DNA of 64,000 nucleotides from Aliivibrio_A sp016764915. GTDB taxonomy: Bacteria; Pseudomonadota; Gammaproteobacteria; Enterobacterales; Vibrionaceae. This document shows positions 55,092 through 63,970 of this stretch, piece by piece (positions within the stretch are counted from its first letter, which is position 1; each line of letters begins with the position of its first letter). The DNA is taken from assembly GCA_965224595.1 (NCBI GenBank), contig OZ245057.1:62001-126000 (forward strand), read 5' to 3'. A model generated the notes under the pieces. That model was not told the origin of the DNA. It saw only the letters and a list, made by a program, of their open reading frames with translations, and made no database searches. The translations under genes were made by a program, and so were the position numbers.

Positions 55092-55570
55092 AACTGCCCC
55101 CACTGTTTCCATGCAATTTTAGCCGCATCAACGATCATGCTATAACCGGTGCAGCGACACAGATTTCCTGACAGCGCAGTACGAATATCTAACTCTGACA
55201 GCCCTTGCTCATGCTGTTGATACTTTTGCTCCATTAATACATAAAGTGCTAACACCATGCCAGGAGTGCAAAAGCCACACTGCACTCCTTTCGCTTCGAG
55301 CAGTGAGTTAATAACGCACTTACCTTTAACCGTCTCTCTCAAGCCCTCTAAAGTGGTGATGTGCTCACCTTCTACTTGGCCTATAGGTGTCATGCAAGCG
55401 TTCACTAACTCGCCATTAAATATGACTGAACATGCGCCACATTCCCCCTCTCCACAGCCCTCTTTGGTCGCAGTTTGATTCAAATTGTCACGCAATACAT
55501 TCAACAACGATTGCATCGGATCCGATTCAATTCGAGTCAACTTCTCATTAAGATAAAATTCAATCATCAT
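55088..55570 (-). CDS. xdhC: Purine (xanthine) dehydrogenase [2Fe-2S] subunit
   Basis: A 160-residue protein with both Fe-S clusters complete: C39, C44, C47 and C59 (GCGEGECGAC, then AC) and C98, C101, C138 and C140 (QCGFCTPG, NLCRCTGY). It carries electrons from the molybdenum site to XdhB. The ATG at 55570 overlaps the xdhA stop by 4 nt, and xdhB overlaps its own stop. Confidence 0.96.
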   Translation of the reverse strand: MMIEFYLNEKLTRIESDPMQSLLNVLRDNLNQTATKEGCGEGECGACSVIFNGELVNACMTPIGQVEGEHITTLEGLRETVKGKCVINSLLEAKGVQCGFCTPGMVLALYVLMEQKYQQHEQGLSELDIRTALSGNLCRCTGYSMIVDAAKIAWKQWGQL

Positions 55571-57705
55571 TGTTGTTCAGCTCCTTTAAGTGCAGCGAAC
55601 ACTTTTTCATCAGTGACAGGAATCGACGAGAATGGTCGGTTAATGGCGTGTTCTACTGCAGCTGCATAAGCCGCCGCCGCGCCATTATGTGTTAACTCAC
55701 CACCTCCTTTCGCGCCACTGGGTCCATATGGATACGGGTTATCAACCAAGTCACTCTCAATTGTTGGTACATCAAGTGCGGTTGGAATAACATAATCAGC
55801 CATGGTTCGTTGAGCAAAGATACCTTCATCAGTAAGCTCCATTTTTTCACAACTGCCATAGCCGAGTGCTTGCACCATGCCACCATCTATTTGCCCCTTA
55901 AAGACCTGCTCATCTATCGCTTTACCGATATCAAACACACCATAAGCCGCAATAATTTCAGTTTGACCTGTTGCCATATCCACTTCAACTTCCACCACAT
56001 TGACACCATAACTGACCACTTGGTATGCATTGCCTTGGTAGTTTTGTTGGTCCCAAATGTGATAATCAGGCTTGCGATAGGTTTCATTTATCTCAATGTG
56101 TTCGCCATCCGCCCATGCTGCACGTAATTTTTTCGCTGCTTTTTCAAGTAAGTAACCCACAATAACAATGGATCGTGAAGCCACGGTAGGTCCAGAATCT
56201 GGTACCTTTTCTGTATCTGGCGTATCTAAAAATACCATGTTAATTGGACATTGTAGATTTTCAGCCACGATTTTACGGAAGGTCAAACTTAGCCCTTGTC
56301 CCATATCAGTATTAGATGCCAAGATATGAACCTGATTGTTCGACTGCTTGATAATGGTGACTTTTGCATTGACTAACACATCTTCAAGATCACCAGCAAA
56401 ACCACAACCATGTTGGAATACAGCCATGCCAATACCTTTGCATTTTTCACTATTCTTAGCATGATGACTGTATTGGTCAACTTTACGGCGATACGATGAC
56501 AACTCCTCAATTCTAGTCATCATTTTATCTAGGACTAAATCACCAAATATGGCACCTCCGGTTAATGAGGTTGAATCGGTTGTTAGGAAATGACGCTGTT
56601 TAAACTGTGCAGGATCGTGCCCAATTTTTTTTGCGACGTGATTAAGGTGAGTCTCAATACCAAAACAGGTTTGTGGAGAACCAAAACCACGAAAAGCACC
56701 AGTTGGCACAGTGTTGGTTGCCCATGCTCTGCCATTAACACGAACATTCGGAATATCATACACGTTGGTTGCAGTGGTAATTGATCGCTGCAAAACAATG
56801 CCAGACAAACTCAAATACGCGCCACAATTGATGTCAATGTTGATGTCCATTGCCACTATTTTACCGTTAGCATCAAGACCCGTACGATATTGAAAACTCG
56901 CAGGATGCCGCTTTGAGGTAAAGGCGATATCTTCACTTCGCTCTAAAATAATTCGAATCGGTTTTTGCAGTTTCTCAACCGCGACAGCTAACGGTCCAGC
57001 AAGCACATCTGGGTAGTCTTCTTTGCCTCCAAATGCGCCACCTGTCGTACATTGAATTGCTCTTACCTTGTCATGCCCTAGTACAACAGCCATACAGTGG
57101 TGCACATACCAAGGACATTGCATCGAGCCCTCTATGACAACTTTGCCACCCTCTGGATACCCAACTACCCCTTGAGTTTCAAGATAGATATGCTCTTGGT
57201 AACCGGTATCACAACTCTCTTCAATGATAGTGACTGCTTTGGAGAAGCCATCAACAATATCACCTTTATTAAGGACGTGACTGTCAAACAGATTATCGTG
57301 ACCATGAATAGGCCCATCAATGGCGTATTTGGATTGTGGAATCGTGTAGGCAGGGGTTTGCGGCGTATATTCTACGTTGATTTTTTGCAGTAACTGTTCG
57401 ACAATTTTAGGGTCAGGGCCAACCAGCAAGAAAATAGTTTGTCCGACATAGCGAACCTCTTTCTCAGCAAAAGCTGGCCAATCGATCTCTACGATTGGCA
57501 GGGTATTTTGTCCAGGTACATCGTCAGCGCCAAACAGGTGATATCCTGTTGGTAACGATGGGATTTCGACCGATTTTATTATGCCACGAGGACAAGAAGA
57601 GCGATAAAACCGCCCCTCAAGTACTCCTTCATAACGACGGTCAGCTATATACTTCGCTTCTCCAGTGGCTTCTTGCCACTTGAACTGAGTATTAACTGCG
57701 TCCAT
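55567..57705 (-). CDS. xdhA: Purine (xanthine) dehydrogenase molybdopterin subunit
   Basis: A 712-residue molybdopterin subunit with GGAFGGKEDYP, GAFRGFGSPQTCFG, NTDMGQGL and the catalytic-Glu loop GAKGGGELTH. It hydroxylates purines, probably hypoxanthine to xanthine to urate. ATG 57705 has GAGG 8-9 nt upstream; a TTG two codons earlier is the alternative. No in-frame UGA, so no selenocysteine; any selenium would be a labile ligand. Gene order Mo-FeS-FAD differs from E. coli xdhA-xdhB-xdhC. Confidence 0.93.
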   Translation of the reverse strand: MDAVNTQFKWQEATGEAKYIADRRYEGVLEGRFYRSSCPRGIIKSVEIPSLPTGYHLFGADDVPGQNTLPIVEIDWPAFAEKEVRYVGQTIFLLVGPDPKIVEQLLQKINVEYTPQTPAYTIPQSKYAIDGPIHGHDNLFDSHVLNKGDIVDGFSKAVTIIEESCDTGYQEHIYLETQGVVGYPEGGKVVIEGSMQCPWYVHHCMAVVLGHDKVRAIQCTTGGAFGGKEDYPDVLAGPLAVAVEKLQKPIRIILERSEDIAFTSKRHPASFQYRTGLDANGKIVAMDINIDINCGAYLSLSGIVLQRSITTATNVYDIPNVRVNGRAWATNTVPTGAFRGFGSPQTCFGIETHLNHVAKKIGHDPAQFKQRHFLTTDSTSLTGGAIFGDLVLDKMMTRIEELSSYRRKVDQYSHHAKNSEKCKGIGMAVFQHGCGFAGDLEDVLVNAKVTIIKQSNNQVHILASNTDMGQGLSLTFRKIVAENLQCPINMVFLDTPDTEKVPDSGPTVASRSIVIVGYLLEKAAKKLRAAWADGEHIEINETYRKPDYHIWDQQNYQGNAYQVVSYGVNVVEVEVDMATGQTEIIAAYGVFDIGKAIDEQVFKGQIDGGMVQALGYGSCEKMELTDEGIFAQRTMADYVIPTALDVPTIESDLVDNPYPYGPSGAKGGGELTHNGAAAAYAAAVEHAINRPFSSIPVTDEKVFAALKGAEQQ

Positions 57706-57719
57706 AACCAAACCTCACA

Positions 57720-59048
57720 TTAGTTTAGTTGATCCATTGTGTCCCAAACACGCTTAGCTACCTTTCTAGCCTCAGCGTAAATTGGCTCGATATCGAATGG
57801 GAAAGCGCGGTCTTCATAGCTGAACTTACCTTCAACCATCACACTGTTTACGTTCCCTGCATTCATGCCAAAAGCGATATGACCCGCTAGATTATCCGCC
57901 ACAAACGGGGTTGGACTCGTATAATCTAAGATGGTTAAATCCGCTTTGTTGCCCGCATCTAAGCGGCCAAACTTGGCACCAAAGTTTCTCGCCAGAATCT
58001 CATTACCATTCCATAAGTTTTTGGCAAAGCTATCAGGCCACAATGGTCCGCCAGCATCACGATGTTTAAAGAATGAAAATTTAAGCTCTTCTAACATGTC
58101 AGCACCAATACCATCAGTACCTAACGCCACATTTTTGAAGCGTGTTATTTTCTGATTGTAACCAACGTTATTGTTCATGTTAGAACGCGCGTTATGGACT
58201 AAGAAGCCATTTTTGCCGTTCAAGATATCGATGTCACGGTCAGATAAAAACAGACCGTGTGCAAGCAAGGTTTTTTCGTTAATCAAACCAAAGCTGTCTA
58301 GTCGCTCAACGATGTCTTGATCATAATGGTGATGACTGTGAGTAACGTCATAACGGTCTTCAGCTACGTGTACATGGATACCTCGACCTGTTGCTTGAAC
58401 CGCTTCGGCCATCATAGACAAGCCTTCATTGGTCACGGTAAACGGAGCGTGTGCGCCGATGTGTGACTCAACCAAGTAAGGGCTATTTCCGCTCGCTTTC
58501 TCGCTGTCAATCAGGTTAGCGAAGTTGATGTTCTCTTCCACTCCCGCCATCATCTCTTTAGTGCCGTTATTACGGTCTGTGGTTTCATAGCAGGTCATGC
58601 CTCGCAAACCAGCTTTGATAAAACCTTTACGTAACGTATTCAGAGAGCCTGCAATGTAATTTGGCGATGCATGGTGATCTATGACCGACGTACACCCATT
58701 TTTAATCGCTTCCAATGAGCAGATAAGTCCACTGTAATAAACCGCCTCTTCATCGAGTGCTCGGTCCATTCGCCACCAAAGGTTCTTCAGTATTGAAATG
58801 AAATCTGGGCTTGGTTTGATGTCCGCCATAATTCCACGAGCTAAACCTGAATAGAAGTGGTTATGTGAGCAGACGATGCCTGGCATCACCACTTTTCCAT
58901 TCATCTCCTTGACGGTGGCACTTGGGTATTTAGAAGTAAGATTCGCTCCTACTTCTTTAATTAATGCCCCATCAATAACAATGTCTACGCCTTCCCTGAT
59001 GAGCGCGGGCTCAATCTGCATGGCAGTGACGTTTTTAAGTATTAACAT
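57720..59048 (-). CDS. ssnA: SsnA, putative aminohydrolase
   Basis: A 442-residue amidohydrolase of the same length as E. coli SsnA. Metal site GIVCSHNHFYSG, then DHHASP, HVHVAED, HNARSNMNNNVGYN and LGTDGIGADM. It should deaminate or open a ring of a purine-derived compound; the substrate is not settled. ATG 59048 has an AAGGAT site; the in-frame opening at 59075 lies in the ygfK end. Between ygfK (13 nt) and xdhA (14 nt). Confidence 0.93.
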   Translation of the reverse strand: MLILKNVTAMQIEPALIREGVDIVIDGALIKEVGANLTSKYPSATVKEMNGKVVMPGIVCSHNHFYSGLARGIMADIKPSPDFISILKNLWWRMDRALDEEAVYYSGLICSLEAIKNGCTSVIDHHASPNYIAGSLNTLRKGFIKAGLRGMTCYETTDRNNGTKEMMAGVEENINFANLIDSEKASGNSPYLVESHIGAHAPFTVTNEGLSMMAEAVQATGRGIHVHVAEDRYDVTHSHHHYDQDIVERLDSFGLINEKTLLAHGLFLSDRDIDILNGKNGFLVHNARSNMNNNVGYNQKITRFKNVALGTDGIGADMLEELKFSFFKHRDAGGPLWPDSFAKNLWNGNEILARNFGAKFGRLDAGNKADLTILDYTSPTPFVADNLAGHIAFGMNAGNVNSVMVEGKFSYEDRAFPFDIEPIYAEARKVAKRVWDTMDQLN

Positions 59049-59061
59049 GCTGCTATCCTTA

Positions 59062-62000
59062 TTAAAGTTCCACATGACCTAAAAGGTAATGGTGATTTGC
59101 GTGAACATAGCTGATCATTGTCGCTTCGTCTTTCAATGATTTCGGCAGCTCAATCTCACTCTTGTCGTTGATTGATGAACGGTAGATCTCACCATCGGCA
59201 CGAAGAAGCACATTTGAACCGTCAATAAAGAAACCGCTGTTGGTGCTATTTTGGAAATCAGCTTCTAGGTTATAGATAGTGAACTTGTCTTTGTATGGCT
59301 TGCTATCCCAAGGGCAGAACTGAGCACAGTTACCACACTCATTACAGTAAGCATCCAAATGTAAGGTTTGGAACTGATCTTTAAATCCAGGGATTGGAAG
59401 TGAAATATTGGCACGGTTAGGACAGACATCCACACATTTACTACACACGTATGAACACTCTAAACAGCGCTTCGCTTCCTGTTCAATAAAAGCATCATGA
59501 TCAGCCGCTTCTAGCGTTTCAGCTTCAATCAATTTAACTTGAATTTCACCTTTACGTTCGTAGATATCAGCAACATTGACGTCTTGCCTTGCATCTAGCT
59601 GTTCGTCTTCTTTCGCTTCACGCTCTAAAATCGCGGTTGCCGCTTTTCTACCACCAGAAATTGCAGAAACAATCGATGAAGGACCGGTATTCGCATCACC
59701 CATCAAGAACACATTTTCGACACCAGTTTCGCCAGTATCAGCATCAACAAGTGGCCAGCCATCACAACCCATTGGTACGCCCATGCGGATCAATGTGTCA
59801 CAGTTACTTTGCTCACCAATCGCAGTAATTAACGCGTCAGCTTGAATTTCAACCGTTTGATCGGTTGCAAGTGGACGACGACGGCCTTTCTCATCCGGCT
59901 CACCGAGTTTCATTACACGTGCTGTTAACTTACCGTTGCTTTCAAACGCTTCAGGGTTAGTTAAGAACATGAACTCAACGCCATCTTTAACTGCTTCTTC
60001 ATACTCTTCTTTGTAAGCTGGCATCTCTGCAAGAGTACGGCGATAAATGATAGTCACTTTCTCTACGCCATCAACTTTCAATGCTGCGCGAGCACTGTCC
60101 ATTGCTGTATTACCAGCACCAACGACCACAACATGTTTGCCTAAGCTGTCTGCTTTATTAGCGAACTCACCATCATTAAAGCTGCGTAAGAATTCAAGTG
60201 ATTTAAAGACATTTGTGTTCTCACCCGTTAGCGAGATTGGATTGCCTTTATCTGCGCCTATTCCTAAACAGATATATTTGAAACCGCTCTCTTTTAGTGC
60301 TGAGACAGTGAGGTCAGGATTACAGCCATACTCAAAGTTCACGCCATGTTGTTTAACAAAGTCGATGTCGTGTTCAATGGTTTCTGCTGGTATTCTAAAT
60401 TGTGGAATGATGTTTTTAACCACTCCGCCAGCACTCTGTTCTTTTTCAAACACAGTAACAGGGTAACCTGCTCGCGCCATGAAATAAGCCGCTGAAAGCC
60501 CAGCAGGACCAGCACCAATAACCGCGACAGGGTGCTTGGTAGTATCAAGTGTATTTTGATGCCATTTTGCTATATAACCATCCCAGCCTTTCGCCAGTGC
60601 CACTTTTTTCATTTCACGAATGTTCAACGCACCTTCGTAGTCACGACGAGTACAGTTGAATTGGCATTGATGATCACATATGTGCCCTGTGATAGCAGGT
60701 AGAGCATTTCGTGCATAAATAATTTCAAGGGCTTCGGTGTGCTTGCCTTGACCCATTAAGCGGATATATTCTGGGATGTCTTGGCTGATTGGACAGGCTG
60801 TCACACAAGGTGCAACGTAACAATCCGTCAATGGTAGCTGTTTCTTAACCGTGATCTCTTCAGGTCCTCGCCACTCTTTTTGCGCATAATCAGCAACAAG
60901 AGATTTCGCAGCCAGTGCTTCTAATTTCACCAGATCAATGGCTTTCATCTGCCACTCACTGCTGGTTTCTAACTCTTTAGCACAATCTGCGAGGCGCATA
61001 TAACCGCCTGGTTTAAGCAGGTCAGTGGCCATAGTGATTGGACGAATACCTGTTTCAAATATCTCTTTAATGTTAAATTTACTCGCACCGCCAGAGTAAG
61101 AAATCGGCAGTTGACCATTAAATTCACGAGACAGTTCAAGCGCAACATTGATAGACAATGGGAACAGTGCACGTCCAGACATGTACATCTCTTTATCTGG
61201 TAAACGGCCTTTCTTATTCAAAGTACCCAGAGTGTTGGTGAGCTTAACGCCAAATCCGATATCATGGGTTTTGCCTAAATCAACCAATCTGTGCAGCATC
61301 GCTTTTGCATCTTCGATCTGTAGATCGTGACTGAATGACTCTTCACTTAATGCGATGTAATCAAAACCAGCATTATCTAAAATTGAACGTACACGTTTAA
61401 ATCCAAGCAGCGTCGGGTTCAATTTTACAAAGGTATTAATTTTCTTCTCTTCAATCATGTAACGGCAGATGGCTTCGATCTCATTAGGAGGACAGCCGTG
61501 CATGGTAGAGAGTGTGACGCCCTGAGTCAGTTCAGTGCTAACAGAATTTGCAATCGCGATTAATTCTGCTTCTGTGTAACCAGCAGCGTGATCAGCAATG
61601 AATTCAGGATCGGTAATAAACAGTGCTAACTCGTTGACATATTTTGCAAAATCTTCGTGTTTGCTAGAATCTAACATGTCGTGGATGTACTTTTGCATCG
61701 GCGCTGTTTTAATGCCGTCCAAATCGTATCCCACACTCATGTTAAAAATGAATGCGCGCTTTTCACCTTTACGGAATAACGCTTCTAATAGGTGCAGTGC
61801 AACCCAAGCTTTTAGATATTCATCGTAGGCTTTAATCAGTGTGAATTCAGTAGACCACTCAGTGTTGAAACATTCATCTTCTGCATCAATACACGGTTTA
61901 GCAATCTCAAGCTGATCCATCTTCTGAACGGTTTTAAGTTCCATGAATCGACCACCAGCAAGCCATGAACAAATAATGTTCTGTGCTAACTGTGTATGTG

Positions 62001-62181
62001 GACCCGCTGCTGGGCCAACAGGTGTTTCACAGTTTTCATCCCAAACGGATAATTCATCAGCGTTTTTCTTGCTGTAAAACTGTTTTTCTGGAATCCCAAA
62101 AATGGACCGACTCTCTTTGTACTCGCAAAACATTCTCTTGAGAAGTTCACCAAACGGTACGGGACGCATGATGTCACCCAT
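59062..62181 (-). CDS. ygfK: YgfK, multi-domain flavin/Fe-S oxidoreductase
   Basis: A 1039-residue protein colinear with E. coli YgfK (1032). The N-terminal 450 residues resemble a dihydroorotate-dehydrogenase-type barrel (PVGPAAGPHTQLAQN, TLSTMHGCPPNEIEAI, SYSGGASKFN). Then a GltD-like part: CYVAPCVTACPI and HQCQFNC cysteines, the FAD motif VAVIGAGPAGLSAAY, and the NAD(P) motif VVVVGAGNTAMDSARA. The C-terminus has ferredoxin-type clusters: CLECSYVCSKCVDVCP and CNECGNCAQFCP. This layout recalls dihydropyrimidine dehydrogenase and NADPH-ferredoxin enzymes. ATG 62181 (AAAGGAG 7 nt upstream) gives MGDIMRP as in E. coli. It probably passes electrons between NAD(P)H and the molybdenum enzymes; often called a selenate reductase subunit, which is not established. 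Confidence 0.95.
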   Translation of the reverse strand: MGDIMRPVPFGELLKRMFCEYKESRSIFGIPEKQFYSKKNADELSVWDENCETPVGPAAGPHTQLAQNIICSWLAGGRFMELKTVQKMDQLEIAKPCIDAEDECFNTEWSTEFTLIKAYDEYLKAWVALHLLEALFRKGEKRAFIFNMSVGYDLDGIKTAPMQKYIHDMLDSSKHEDFAKYVNELALFITDPEFIADHAAGYTEAELIAIANSVSTELTQGVTLSTMHGCPPNEIEAICRYMIEEKKINTFVKLNPTLLGFKRVRSILDNAGFDYIALSEESFSHDLQIEDAKAMLHRLVDLGKTHDIGFGVKLTNTLGTLNKKGRLPDKEMYMSGRALFPLSINVALELSREFNGQLPISYSGGASKFNIKEIFETGIRPITMATDLLKPGGYMRLADCAKELETSSEWQMKAIDLVKLEALAAKSLVADYAQKEWRGPEEITVKKQLPLTDCYVAPCVTACPISQDIPEYIRLMGQGKHTEALEIIYARNALPAITGHICDHQCQFNCTRRDYEGALNIREMKKVALAKGWDGYIAKWHQNTLDTTKHPVAVIGAGPAGLSAAYFMARAGYPVTVFEKEQSAGGVVKNIIPQFRIPAETIEHDIDFVKQHGVNFEYGCNPDLTVSALKESGFKYICLGIGADKGNPISLTGENTNVFKSLEFLRSFNDGEFANKADSLGKHVVVVGAGNTAMDSARAALKVDGVEKVTIIYRRTLAEMPAYKEEYEEAVKDGVEFMFLTNPEAFESNGKLTARVMKLGEPDEKGRRRPLATDQTVEIQADALITAIGEQSNCDTLIRMGVPMGCDGWPLVDADTGETGVENVFLMGDANTGPSSIVSAISGGRKAATAILEREAKEDEQLDARQDVNVADIYERKGEIQVKLIEAETLEAADHDAFIEQEAKRCLECSYVCSKCVDVCPNRANISLPIPGFKDQFQTLHLDAYCNECGNCAQFCPWDSKPYKDKFTIYNLEADFQNSTNSGFFIDGSNVLLRADGEIYRSSINDKSEIELPKSLKDEATMISYVHANHHYLLGHVEL

Positions 62182-62284
62182 TGTAAATCTCCTTTCAGTA
62201 CACAGCCAGCACGTCGATGTGCTACGTGTAAGATAATTAAAGTGTTGTAATCGCGTTAAAATTCTTATAGTCACAGCTAAAATT

Positions 62285-62299
62285 GCAACTACTGCGCCA
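62285..62299 (-). promoter_or_regulatory. Sigma-54 promoter for ygfK-ssnA-xdhACB
   Basis: On the minus strand TGGCGCAGTAGTTGC, in the context TTTGGC...TTGCAA. GG and GC are 10 nt apart, and 12 of the conserved positions of YTGGCRC-N5-TTGCW agree. The start would be near 62273, 92 nt before the ygfK ATG. Confidence 0.78.
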
Positions 62300-62380
62300 A
62301 ACTTCGTCAAACCGATTTTAAAGGGAGGATTTCGTGATGAAGGTCTAATATATGGGAATAGTGAGAGGTAGAGCGGCTCA

Positions 62381-62405
62381 TGAGTTGTGGTTTATTCACG
62401 ACTCA
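62381..62405 (-). promoter_or_regulatory. Inverted repeat at enhancer distance from the ygfK promoter
   Basis: TGAGTTGTG-N7-CACGACTCA, 9-bp arms with one mismatch, centred about 120 nt upstream of the predicted sigma-54 start. This is the usual place for an activator (NtrC-type) binding site. The protein is not in this window. Confidence 0.5.
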
Positions 62406-62474
62406 CTAATGGGTAAATGCGTATGATTCTTAGTCATAAATTATAGAGTATCAATTTAATATTCGATTATCACT

Positions 62475-62488
62475 TTGATAACTATCAA
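62475..62488 (-). promoter_or_regulatory. FNR box upstream of ygfK
   Basis: TTGATAACTATCAA, a perfect match to TTGAT-N4-ATCAA, on a side facing only ygfK. A -10-like GATACT (minus strand, 62447-62452) puts the box at exactly -41.5, the class II FNR position; a TATAAT at 62440-62445 would place it at -48.5. Confidence 0.65.
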
Positions 62489-62516
62489 GCCTATTATCAA
62501 CAGTAATAAATAGAAA

Positions 62517-62574
62517 GGCACCTTAATCTATCTCCATGTCGTTCCACATAACATGAGTGAATGGTTAAGGTGCC
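62517..62574 (-). terminator. Terminator-like repeat after the xanthine/urate permease gene
   Basis: A perfect 10-bp repeat GGCACCTTAA / TTAAGGTGCC with a 38-nt loop, followed on the minus strand by TTTCTATTTATT. The long loop can form inner pairs (CATGT / ACATG), so it may act as a terminator. Confidence 0.55.
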
Positions 62575-62605
62575 AATGGCCTTACGTATCTATTATTCTG
62601 TGTGT

Positions 62606-63970
62606 TTAGTTGCTGTTTTTTGCTTTGGTCAACATACTTTTTGCGGTAATTCCACCTTCCTTGTTTTTCTCACTGATCTCTTTACTCTTTTTAGAGCGAG
62701 GAAGAAGAAGGTTTAGCACTACCGTTGCTAATGTTCCGGTGGTAATACCTGAATGAAACAACATTTTTAGATCTTCTGGAAAGTGTTGCAGTAGGTTAGG
62801 TTCAAGTGTTACCGCCATACCAGAAGCCAAGCCTACACAAACCACTAAGGCATTACGTCTTGAATCGGTCACATTAAGCAGCATTCTTATTCCGGCATAC
62901 GCGATCATACCAAACATAACAAAACCGACCCCACCCAGCACAGGTTTAGGAACTGTAATTGCTAAGGCTGCTACTTTAGGAAATAGACCTGCTAAAATAA
63001 GCAGTCCACCGGCAACACCGACCACAAATCGACTTGCAACACCACTAATACCAACGATTCCAACGTTTTGACTGAAACTCGCGACAGGCATTGCTGTCAT
63101 GATCGCACCAAAGGTACTGCCCAATCCATCACCTAACAGACCACGGCGCAAATCTTTCCCTGTTACCTCTTTATGACAGTTGCTGCCCAGCGCCATAAAG
63201 TCTCCTGTGGCCTCTGCCACCACCACCACATACACCAACGTCATACTGATAATGGCAGGCAACGAAAAGGTCATGCCATATTTAAACGGCTCAGGCATTG
63301 CAAACCAAGCTGCCGAGTAAAGCTGTTCCATGCTTACCATCCCCAATGGTATAGCGGCAATGTATCCAGCCACTAAGCCAACAACAATTGCAGACGCTGC
63401 GATGGCCCCTTTACAATATACTGAGACACCAATTACCACGGCCAATGAAAATGCAGCTAAGAAGATTTTAGGCAGTGATGCAAAGCTCATGTCTCCAGCT
63501 GGGGCATCTCCAATCCAGTTCATAGCGACGGGCAGAATAGTCAAACCGATTAAGGTGACAACCACACCACTCACCACAGGTGGAAATAACTTTCTGACTT
63601 GGTCCATATAAAAACTGGCAATAATTACCATAAACGAACCAACAAAAGCGGCACCAATCACACTGCCCATTCCTTGACTGCTACCAATAGCGATACAAGT
63701 TCCTAGAAATGCAAAACTTGAACCCATAACAACAGGCAGTCGTATACCAACTGGACCTATACCCAAACATTGAACTATCGTGACGACCCCAGACACCAAC
63801 AAAGAAGCACTGATCAGGGTAACAATCTCACCAGGTGGAAGCCCTATGGCCCCCCCAACAATCAGAGGCACAGTAACGATGCCCCCAATGGACGCTAACA
63901 TATGTTGTAAAGCTAAGAAGAAGGTGATGCCATACGGCGGTTTTTCGTTCAGTTGATATAGTAACTTCAT
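62606..63970 (-). CDS. NCS2 uracil-xanthine permease (xanthine/urate type)
   Basis: A 454-residue NCS2 transporter of the nucleobase-ascorbate branch (XanP/XanQ/UacT group). Motifs: FFLALQHMLASIGGIVTVPL, LPVVMGSSFAFLG, the acidic VAEATGDF region, and QNVGIVGISGVASRFV, the family signature loop. The neighbouring purine dehydrogenases make xanthine, urate or hypoxanthine the likely substrate; sequence alone does not tell XanQ from UacT. GAGG ribosome site. Its promoter is at the edge of the window. Confidence 0.92.
   Translation of the reverse strand: MKLLYQLNEKPPYGITFFLALQHMLASIGGIVTVPLIVGGAIGLPPGEIVTLISASLLVSGVVTIVQCLGIGPVGIRLPVVMGSSFAFLGTCIAIGSSQGMGSVIGAAFVGSFMVIIASFYMDQVRKLFPPVVSGVVVTLIGLTILPVAMNWIGDAPAGDMSFASLPKIFLAAFSLAVVIGVSVYCKGAIAASAIVVGLVAGYIAAIPLGMVSMEQLYSAAWFAMPEPFKYGMTFSLPAIISMTLVYVVVVAEATGDFMALGSNCHKEVTGKDLRRGLLGDGLGSTFGAIMTAMPVASFSQNVGIVGISGVASRFVVGVAGGLLILAGLFPKVAALAITVPKPVLGGVGFVMFGMIAYAGIRMLLNVTDSRRNALVVCVGLASGMAVTLEPNLLQHFPEDLKMLFHSGITTGTLATVVLNLLLPRSKKSKEISEKNKEGGITAKSMLTKAKNSN

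Larger units (their letters stand above)
62182..62605 (-). other. Regulatory region of the ygfK operon
   Basis: 424 nt between the permease end and ygfK, with no ORF that I trust. In minus-strand order it holds the permease's terminator-like repeat (62517-62574), an FNR box (62475-62488), an inverted repeat (62381-62405) and a sigma-54 promoter (62285-62299), then a roughly 92-nt leader. Confidence 0.75.

Noticed and set aside
55567..57705. Selenocysteine in the molybdenum subunit
   Set aside because: The frame is open without any UGA in xdhA or xdhD, and no SECIS-like structure was looked for beyond that; selenium, if present, would be a labile cofactor ligand.
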